Notes under the pieces: generated by a model
What the model was told of the DNA's origin: nothing
The model's input: the letters and a program-made list of their open reading frames with translations, nothing else
Database searches by the model: none
NCBI GenBank assembly: GCA_016934095.1
Contig: JAFGTO010000189.1
Location: 1-9,011 of the forward strand
Origin: Candidatus Glassiibacteriota bacterium
GTDB lineage: Bacteria > Gemmatimonadota > Glassbacteria > GWA2-58-10
Length of the DNA: 9,011 bases
Reading direction: 5' to 3'
Translations under genes and position numbers: made by a program
In this document: one piece after another, positions 1-5,833 of the stretch
How positions within the stretch are numbered: position 1 is the stretch's first letter
How the letters are laid out: every line of letters begins with the position of its first letter

Positions 1-109
1 CAATTCCTGGTGATTTGATTTACTTCTGAACCTGTTTCGATGCTTTAAGTTATCAAATTCAGGCGATATTTTTATGAATAATTCGGGTTAGCTGAAAGGT
101 ACATCCAAG
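1..109 (+). promoter_or_regulatory. AT-rich leader upstream of the membrane glycosyltransferase gene, probable promoter region
   Basis: This stretch has about 35% GC by hand count, against roughly two-thirds in the coding DNA that follows, and no convincing reading frame. It probably holds the promoter of the plus-strand gene pair. A weak sigma70-like candidate is TTATCA at 50-55 and TATGAA at 73-78 with a 17-nt spacer; each hexamer matches consensus at four of six positions, so this is only a suggestion. GAAAGG at 94-99 lies 10 nt before the ATG at 110 and can act as a ribosome binding site. I saw no clear operator palindrome or riboswitch-like fold. Confidence 0.4.
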
Positions 110-2026
110 ATGAGCGCTGTGCGGCGAGCGGAGGGTGAAGGCGCCCGGGAGACCGGGGCCTCCAAGACCGGCGTTACCGTGCCGCTGGCAGCGGCGGTCC
201 TGGCTGCGGCTGCGGCCCTGGGCCTCCGCCTGGCTTTCCTGGACGACCCCATCCGCTACGACGAGGCCTACACTTATCTCAACTACGCCACCCTTCCTGT
301 CTTCGAGGCTCTCAGCCAGTATACCAGCCCCAACAACCAACTGCTGCATACCCTGCTGGTCAAGCTCTCCACCACGGTTTTCGACCCCTGGCAGGAATGG
401 TCGGTGAGGCTGCCGGCCCTGGTCTCCGGCGTGCTGCTAACAGCGGCGGTCTTCGTTTTCGCCCTCAGGCAGAGAGGTCTCCAGGCCGGCCTCTGGGCTG
501 CGGCGCTGACTGCGGCATCCAGCTACCTGGTGGAGTACTCGGTGCTCGGCCGGGGTTACACCATGGTCTGCCTTTTTACGGTGCTCGTGCTGGCGGCCTG
601 CGGCACGGTGGCCCGGCAGCCGGGCTCTAAAGGCGGCTGGGCCCTGTTCATCTGCAGCTCCGTGGCCGGCCTGGTTACCATCCCCGTGATGCTCTATCCG
701 CTGTGTGTCGCCACGGCCTGGATCCTGCTGGGCGCGGACCTCCCTGAGCCGGCAAAGCCCAAGGCCCTGGTCAAGCCGCTGGTCCTTTCCTGGGCGGCCA
801 TCCTGGCCGGGACGGCGCTCTGCTACGCCCCGGCGCTGATCAGCACCGGTCCGCAGGCAGTGCTGGCAAACAGGTTTGTCAGGAGCCTGCCCCTAACGGC
901 GTGGGCCGACCGCCTGCCCGGCCTTGTCCAGACCCTTTTCACCTTCTTCCACCGGGACCTGCCCCTGGCGATGACCCTGCTCCTGGCGGCCGGGTTCCTG
1001 CTGGGCTGCTTCAAGACACCGAGGCTGGTCCTGGCCTCGGCGCTTTGCGTGCCGGGCCTGCTGCTGACCCAGCGCGTGGTGCCGGAGCCGCGGGTGTTCA
1101 CCTTCCTGCTGGTCATCTACCTGTATGTCGCCGCCCTGGGACTGAACGAGCTCTCCCGGGTCTTGCTGCGCGGCCTGGGGTATAAGCGCTCCGCTGCTGC
1201 GGTGGCGGTCTTCTGCCTGGCCTGGCTGGGCGCAGCCTCGTTCTTCCTGCTGGAGCGGCGGGGGCCCTCGCATTCGTATGAAATAGGCATCTTCCCGGAA
1301 GCCGAAAGGGTAGCGGACTTCCTCTCATCGAAGCTGACCGGCCAGGAGGTTGTCTGGCTCTGGAACCCCTCGGAGACCCAGGTGAAATATTACGCAATCC
1401 CCCGGGGAGTCGGCCTCGAAAAGTTCGCCCTGAGGAACCCCGGAGATGACTTGCCGCCCGGAATCTATAACGTGCTCAACCTCAGGTTTGATTCCCTGGC
1501 CACCACTTTCGGCACCTACGTCTGTTACGACTACCCGAAAACGGTCCAAAAAATTGATTCGGCGCTGATCAGGTACTATACGCTGAAACCACAGGCCCCC
1601 TACATCGAAGAGGCCTGGCACTACCTGGATGATGGCAAGCCAGAAAAAGTCCCCGGGGTATACGTGCGGATGCGCAAAGAGGGTGTCGAGCTCACTGATG
1701 AGGAGCGGTATGTCCTTCGCGACAAGATGGCCGAGCTCAAAGACCTCTACAACAGCACTATCACCAGGGAACCCGGCAATGCCGACGCCCTGCTGATCTT
1801 CGCCTGCTACCACACTCTCAAGCAGGACAGTGTCATGACCGATAATGTGTACCGCCATATCCTCAAGTACACTTTCTCTGCCGAACAATGGCTGAGGTTC
1901 ATCGAGTTCGCGTCAGTTTCCGGCCAGGCGGGATACGCCGGTGCCATGCTCGACCGGGCCCGCAGGCAGCACCCGCATAACCCGCTGTTCAGGGAAGACC
2001 GGGACAGCACCGCTGCTGCCCCGTAA
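110..2026 (+). CDS. GT39/PMT-like polytopic membrane glycosyltransferase with soluble C-terminal region
   Basis: Probable inner-membrane GT-C glycosyltransferase of the PMT/ArnT type (GT39/GT83-like), which moves a sugar from a polyprenyl-phosphate donor to a protein or lipid-linked acceptor on the outer face of the membrane. Seen: a short basic N-terminus, a first membrane helix at about residues 22-44, then the loop RYDEAYTYL with acidic pair D51-E52, the place of the catalytic acidic residue in this fold. Next come SPNNQLLHTLL (73-83) and VRLPA (99-103), both typical of the family. About ten hydrophobic segments run to about residue 382. Residues 384-638 are soluble and presumably extracytoplasmic; the last 90 or so look TPR-like (EPGNADALL at 554-562). 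The length of 638 aa suits the family with an added tail. The start has GAAAGG 10 nt upstream. Donor and acceptor cannot be read from the sequence. It probably shares a transcript with the downstream DUF4091 gene, 69 nt away. Confidence 0.8.
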   Translation: MSAVRRAEGEGARETGASKTGVTVPLAAAVLAAAAALGLRLAFLDDPIRYDEAYTYLNYATLPVFEALSQYTSPNNQLLHTLLVKLSTTVFDPWQEWSVRLPALVSGVLLTAAVFVFALRQRGLQAGLWAAALTAASSYLVEYSVLGRGYTMVCLFTVLVLAACGTVARQPGSKGGWALFICSSVAGLVTIPVMLYPLCVATAWILLGADLPEPAKPKALVKPLVLSWAAILAGTALCYAPALISTGPQAVLANRFVRSLPLTAWADRLPGLVQTLFTFFHRDLPLAMTLLLAAGFLLGCFKTPRLVLASALCVPGLLLTQRVVPEPRVFTFLLVIYLYVAALGLNELSRVLLRGLGYKRSAAAVAVFCLAWLGAASFFLLERRGPSHSYEIGIFPEAERVADFLSSKLTGQEVVWLWNPSETQVKYYAIPRGVGLEKFALRNPGDDLPPGIYNVLNLRFDSLATTFGTYVCYDYPKTVQKIDSALIRYYTLKPQAPYIEEAWHYLDDGKPEKVPGVYVRMRKEGVELTDEERYVLRDKMAELKDLYNSTITREPGNADALLIFACYHTLKQDSVMTDNVYRHILKYTFSAEQWLRFIEFASVSGQAGYAGAMLDRARRQHPHNPLFREDRDSTAAAP

Positions 2027-2083
2027 GAAGGGCCGCCGCTGGAACCGCCGCCCGGAGCTCCCGCTCTCAATCTTTCAATTCAC

Positions 2084-2090
2084 CTGGAGG
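2084..2090 (+). promoter_or_regulatory. Ribosome binding site of the DUF4091 gene
   Basis: CTGGAGG lies 5 nt before the ATG at 2096, a strong Shine-Dalgarno match at normal spacing. It supports this start, which is followed at once by a signal peptide. The 69-nt gap after the preceding stop codon holds no visible terminator, so read-through from the upstream gene is likely. Confidence 0.75.
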
Positions 2091-2095
2091 CAGTT

Positions 2096-4579
2096 ATGGT
2101 TAACTTCCGCGGCAACACGTTCATTTTCTCTATCGCCGTATCGCTTCTCTTCCCGGGCGTGTCCGCGCCTGCTGCCGCGCACGATGTGCCGGCCGGGGCC
2201 GAGGTCCTTTTCCGGGACGACTTCTCTTCCGGGCAGCCTCAGGCCGCCGGGGTGGAAAGCGGCGACAAGTACGGGATAAGCGGGAAAGTCCTGGTACCGT
2301 CCGCCTACGGCGACACGGTACGGCTGGAGCGGGAAGTGCACCTCACCCTTGCAGAGGAGAGCTTCCTCGGCTTCGATCTCCGCTGCTCAGGCTACCAGCG
2401 CCTGCGGATCTACGCCTGCCAGGAGGGGGAAGACTCGCCCAGGAGCTGCCTGCATACGCATTTCAAGGCGGGCGAGCTCCAGAGAATCGACCTGGCCCTG
2501 GACGGGAACTTCCACAACTTCCACTGGCGGCGGGGAGATTACAGCGCCCTCAAAGCCGGAGACCTGATCGACCGCCTGGTATTCGAGTTCACCCTGAGGG
2601 AGGGCTCGCCCGCCTCGATCCAGTTGGGGGAGCCGTCAGTATACCGCCTGACCGCGGCTGTGCACCGGGAGCGTGCGGAAAAGGCCCTCGCCGAGGCCGG
2701 AAAGGCCGTGGCGGAAATGCCAATGTCCCTGCAAGACCTCAGGGAGCGCCTGGAGCGCCGGCTGGAGAAAGCGGAGGCCAGCCTGCACGCTGCCGACCCG
2801 CGGCCCGGAGACTCGAGCCGGGAAATCCTGCCCGAGGTGGAACCAGTGCTCGATGCCGCCGGGCGGATAAACAGGTATTACCGCACCGCCTGCGTGGCCC
2901 TGGACCTTCCGGCTGCCGACTACTGCGTGGGCTGGGAGACCGGCCTGAGGCGGGTAACCCACGCCGACCCGCGCCTGAGGTTCCAGGGCGGGGTGCCTGC
3001 AGAGCCGCAGATCTCCCTGGCGGCGAACGAGCACGAGGCTTTCCAACTGGTGGTCATGCCCTTCGACCGCTTCCTGAGCCGGGTGCAGGTCGCCTGCTCG
3101 GACCTGGAGGGTCCGGCGGGAAAAATTGAGGCGCGGAACATTTCGGTCGGCAGGCCGGAGCTCGTTCACACTCAGCTTTCCCCGCACTCCAACGGCGCCG
3201 ACTTAGGCTGGGTCCCTGACCCGATCATGCCGCTGGCGGCCGGGAACACTTTCGATGTCCAGCCGGAGGCCGAGTGTGCCCTCTGGCTCGAGGTCTACGC
3301 GCCGCCCGGCACTCCCGCAGGCAGCTATTCCGGCACGGTTACCATCCGGCCCGGAAACTCGCACCCCACGGTGGTCCCGCTCGAGGTTACGGTCTGGGAC
3401 TACGAGATCCCGCTGAGGGGAGTGTTCCGCACCCAGGGGCATTTCTCCATCGAGCGGCTGGAGCAGTTCTACCACCGCGAAGCGGACAGCGACTGGCTTA
3501 AGGAATGGTACTCCTTTTTCCTGGACTACCGCTTCGACCCGGTGGGCCAGTATTCCTCCTACCTGACCCCGCGGGCCGAGCTGATCCCGTTCTGCCTGGA
3601 GAGGGGACTGAACACTATCATCCTGGGGGAGCTGTCCGACCCGGAGAAAGCCGACCCGGCCGTACTGGACAGCATGTACCGGCTGGTCAAAAATAACGGC
3701 TGGCTGGAGTACAGCTATGCCTATATCGGCGATGAGACGGACAATTTCCCGCTGATGAGGCGCAAGGCCGACCTGATCCACACCCGCTACCCCGGGGTCA
3801 AGGTGATGATCGGCGGGAGCATCCCCCGGCCGGAGCTGGTCGGCTACATCGATGTCTGGGACCCGATCATGAGGCCTCACGGGGTGTACGGTTTCGATGC
3901 CGTGGCCTGCCGCCAAGCCCTGGCCAGGGGCGAGGAAGTCCTCTGGTATGTCTGCATCGCACCCCACCCGCCGTACCCCAACGTGCAGCTCGAGGACCCG
4001 CTGGTCGACAGCCGCAGCCTGTTCTGGATGACTTACAAGTACGATATCATGGGCTACGAGTACTGGGCCTACCTGTACTGGGAAAAGAACATCCGGCCCG
4101 CTGGCCTGCCGCGCTGGCCGCAGGTCGAGTGGAACAGCTACGCTTACGACCACACCAACGGCGACGGGCTGCTGTGCTATCCCGGCCCGGACGGCAGGCC
4201 GGTGCCCTCGGTGCGCCTGGCGGCGAACCGGGACGGGGTCGAGGACTGGGAAGCCCTCTGGATCATGGAAGACCTGGCCCGCACAGCCGGGGAGCTCCAC
4301 CTGAACAGCGACAAGCAGGTGGCCGCGCTGGCGGCCCGCGCCAAGGCCCTGGCGGACATCCCGGATGCGGTGGTGCGCGATCTGACCCACTATACCAAGG
4401 GCCCCGGGGTGGTCCTCGACCACCGGGCACAGGTCAGCGAGGTAATCTTGGGGCTGCAGCAGAAGATCGGCAAGGAGCGTGCGGAGGAATACCGCAGGAA
4501 ACACAAGGCTGAGCGGGAGAGACTGGAGCAGGAATCCCTGCAGCGGAACATCGGGCGCGCCAGGCGCGGGGCGAGGTAA
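2096..4579 (+). CDS. Secreted DUF4091-domain glycoside hydrolase-like protein (GH123-related)
   Basis: Probable exported glycosidase of the DUF4091/GH123-like group. Residues 1-28 are a signal peptide (hydrophobic core FIFSIAVSLLF, likely cleavage after PAAA). Residues 30-180 look like an all-beta carbohydrate-binding domain. Residues 190-260 are a charged helical segment. Residues 295-410 form a beta-sandwich like the GH123 N-terminal domain (SLAANEHEAFQLVV). A TIM-barrel-like region follows, with the adjacent acids D546-E547 in YAYIGDETD. GH123 enzymes use such an Asp-Glu pair in substrate-assisted cleavage of N-acetylgalactosaminides. The DUF4091 signature closes the barrel: NGDGLLCYPG at 688-697, then a PSVRLAANRDGVEDWEALW-type motif ending at W722. 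Residues 787-827 are a highly charged Arg/Lys/Glu tail, possibly coiled coil. Substrate is unknown; an N-acetylhexosaminide is a reasonable guess. Its 3' end is 8 nt from the stop codon of the converging gene. Confidence 0.8.
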   Translation: MVNFRGNTFIFSIAVSLLFPGVSAPAAAHDVPAGAEVLFRDDFSSGQPQAAGVESGDKYGISGKVLVPSAYGDTVRLEREVHLTLAEESFLGFDLRCSGYQRLRIYACQEGEDSPRSCLHTHFKAGELQRIDLALDGNFHNFHWRRGDYSALKAGDLIDRLVFEFTLREGSPASIQLGEPSVYRLTAAVHRERAEKALAEAGKAVAEMPMSLQDLRERLERRLEKAEASLHAADPRPGDSSREILPEVEPVLDAAGRINRYYRTACVALDLPAADYCVGWETGLRRVTHADPRLRFQGGVPAEPQISLAANEHEAFQLVVMPFDRFLSRVQVACSDLEGPAGKIEARNISVGRPELVHTQLSPHSNGADLGWVPDPIMPLAAGNTFDVQPEAECALWLEVYAPPGTPAGSYSGTVTIRPGNSHPTVVPLEVTVWDYEIPLRGVFRTQGHFSIERLEQFYHREADSDWLKEWYSFFLDYRFDPVGQYSSYLTPRAELIPFCLERGLNTIILGELSDPEKADPAVLDSMYRLVKNNGWLEYSYAYIGDETDNFPLMRRKADLIHTRYPGVKVMIGGSIPRPELVGYIDVWDPIMRPHGVYGFDAVACRQALARGEEVLWYVCIAPHPPYPNVQLEDPLVDSRSLFWMTYKYDIMGYEYWAYLYWEKNIRPAGLPRWPQVEWNSYAYDHTNGDGLLCYPGPDGRPVPSVRLAANRDGVEDWEALWIMEDLARTAGELHLNSDKQVAALAARAKALADIPDAVVRDLTHYTKGPGVVLDHRAQVSEVILGLQQKIGKERAEEYRRKHKAERERLEQESLQRNIGRARRGAR

Positions 4580-4587
4580 GCGCAGCT

Positions 4588-5817
4588 TCAAGTCGCGTTA
4601 TTGACCGCCGCAAACATGGCCGCAACGTTCGCTGCGGGCACATCGGCCAGGATGTTGTGGACCTGCTGGAAGACAAACCCCCCGCCCGGAGAGAGGATCC
4701 CGACCTGCTCGCGCACGTGCCTCTCCACGGACTCCGGGGTGCCGTGCGGCAGGATCTCCCCGGTGTCGCAGCCTCCGCCCCAGAAAGTTATCTCCGAGCC
4801 GAAGTCTCTTTTCAGCCCGGCCGCATCCATGCCAGCACAGGAGACCTGAACAGGGTTTACCGCATCCAGGCCGGCCTCGATCAGGTCCGGGATCAGCTCC
4901 CTGATCCCGCCGCAGCTATGGAGCATCACCTTGACATCTCCCAACTGCCTGGCCCGGTTCCAGAGCAGGCTGTGCCTGGGCTTGAAAAACTCGCGGTACA
5001 TGGCGGGCGAGATCAGCGGCCCGGTCTGCATGCCCAGGTCATCGCCGAACACGATGATGTCGATATATTCCCCGACGCAGGCCATGAAGCGCTCGAGGGC
5101 CTCGAGGTGGAGCTCCACCAGCCTGTCCAGGAAAAGGTGCGCTTCCCGCGGCCCGGCGGCCAGCAGCATCAGGAAGTTGTCCTGCCTGTAGAGGAACTGC
5201 CCCATCTCGAACAGGTTCCCCCCGAACAGCCCGAGAATGGCCCTGTCAGTGCTTTCCCTCAGCCTGCGGGCGCCCTCGCTGAAGAGCTTCCCGCCCTCCT
5301 CCCCATCGACCAGAGGCCCGGGAGGTGAGGCCGCCGCGGCCCACATGCATTCCTCTATCGCCCGGGGCAGTGAGCCCAGGTCGGCCCCGGCGGCGAAAGG
5401 GAAATACGACTTTTCGAAATACAGGGCGCCATTCGGCATGCGGGCGATTTCTCTGCCGCCGGCGGAGCTGAGCAGCCATTTCCCCTCGCTGCGCCGCGGC
5501 AGGGCCCATACCGGCATCAGGCAGGGCGTGCCGCCGGGCAGGGTCCAGCCGGCCCACTGCTCTTCATCCAGGGCGAACCCGCGCCCCAGCTCGATCGTGT
5601 CCACTCCGAAGAGGTCCAGGACATCCCGGTCGACCACGGCCAGTTGCTGGATTGGATCGTAGACCCTGACAGGCCTCTCTTCCAGGCCGAGGAACTTCCT
5701 CACCCGGGCGTAGGCCACGGCGCTGATCCCCGAGGAACGATGCCCGGAGAAATCCACCGGCACCCGGTCGGGTTCCCGGTGGCTCAAGGCGGCGAGCACC
5801 CGCTCCCTGGAATTCAT
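4588..5817 (-). CDS. Uroporphyrinogen decarboxylase family protein, probable cobamide methyltransferase
   Basis: Cytoplasmic member of the URO-D superfamily (409 aa, no signal peptide), more like the MtaA/MtbA-type corrinoid methyltransferases than haem-pathway HemE. Seen: the N-terminal RERVLAALSHREPDRVPVDF, typical of the methyltransferase-like branch; FGDDLGMQTGPLISPAMYR with D259-D260; LHSCGG with H300 and C302; C350 in GGGCDTG; and the C-terminal VHNILADVPAANV. The H-x-C...C arrangement matches the zinc site that activates thiols in MtaA/MtbA. The HemE signature RQAGRYLPEY is absent. Its role is inferred to be methyl transfer to or from a corrinoid or thiol, for example in demethylation; no corrinoid protein is visible nearby. 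The ATG at 5817 lies 3 nt after the stop of the GH36-like gene, and its GGGAG site lies inside that gene's end, so translation is probably coupled. It converges with the DUF4091 gene. Confidence 0.8.
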   Translation of the reverse strand: MNSRERVLAALSHREPDRVPVDFSGHRSSGISAVAYARVRKFLGLEERPVRVYDPIQQLAVVDRDVLDLFGVDTIELGRGFALDEEQWAGWTLPGGTPCLMPVWALPRRSEGKWLLSSAGGREIARMPNGALYFEKSYFPFAAGADLGSLPRAIEECMWAAAASPPGPLVDGEEGGKLFSEGARRLRESTDRAILGLFGGNLFEMGQFLYRQDNFLMLLAAGPREAHLFLDRLVELHLEALERFMACVGEYIDIIVFGDDLGMQTGPLISPAMYREFFKPRHSLLWNRARQLGDVKVMLHSCGGIRELIPDLIEAGLDAVNPVQVSCAGMDAAGLKRDFGSEITFWGGGCDTGEILPHGTPESVERHVREQVGILSPGGGFVFQQVHNILADVPAANVAAMFAAVNNAT

Positions 5818-5820
5818 CGT

Positions 5821-5833
5821 TCAGCTCCCTTTA
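5821..5833 (-). promoter_or_regulatory. Ribosome binding site of the methyltransferase-like gene, inside the end of the GH36-like gene
   Basis: On the minus strand the sequence reads AAAGGGAGCTGA then ACG then ATG. The GGGAG motif lies 7 nt before the ATG at 5817, and the TGA stop of the preceding gene falls between them. This layout is typical of translational coupling and confirms the 5817 start. Confidence 0.65.

Noticed and set aside
1325..1888. A 187-codon minus-strand open frame within the glycosyltransferase gene
   Set aside because: It is Val/Asp-rich with no family motif; the plus-strand frame reads through as one continuous protein.
4553..4569. Possible terminator from the GCGC...GCGC inverted repeat at the end of the DUF4091 gene
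   Set aside because: The stem is only about four base pairs, lies inside the coding region and has no T tract after it.
3203..4591. A 462-codon open frame antisense to the DUF4091 gene
   Set aside because: It has the expected look of a GC-rich shadow frame: no family motifs, Val/Asp/Gln/Arg-rich composition, and full overlap with a well-supported gene.
4657..5328. A 223-codon plus-strand open frame opposite the methyltransferase-like gene
   Set aside because: It is antisense to a well-supported URO-D-family gene, shows no motif, and has no convincing ribosome binding site.
4588..5817. Haem biosynthesis uroporphyrinogen decarboxylase (hemE)
   Set aside because: The HemE N-terminal signature is missing, while the His-x-Cys...Cys pattern and the longer, methyltransferase-like sequence fit the corrinoid branch better.
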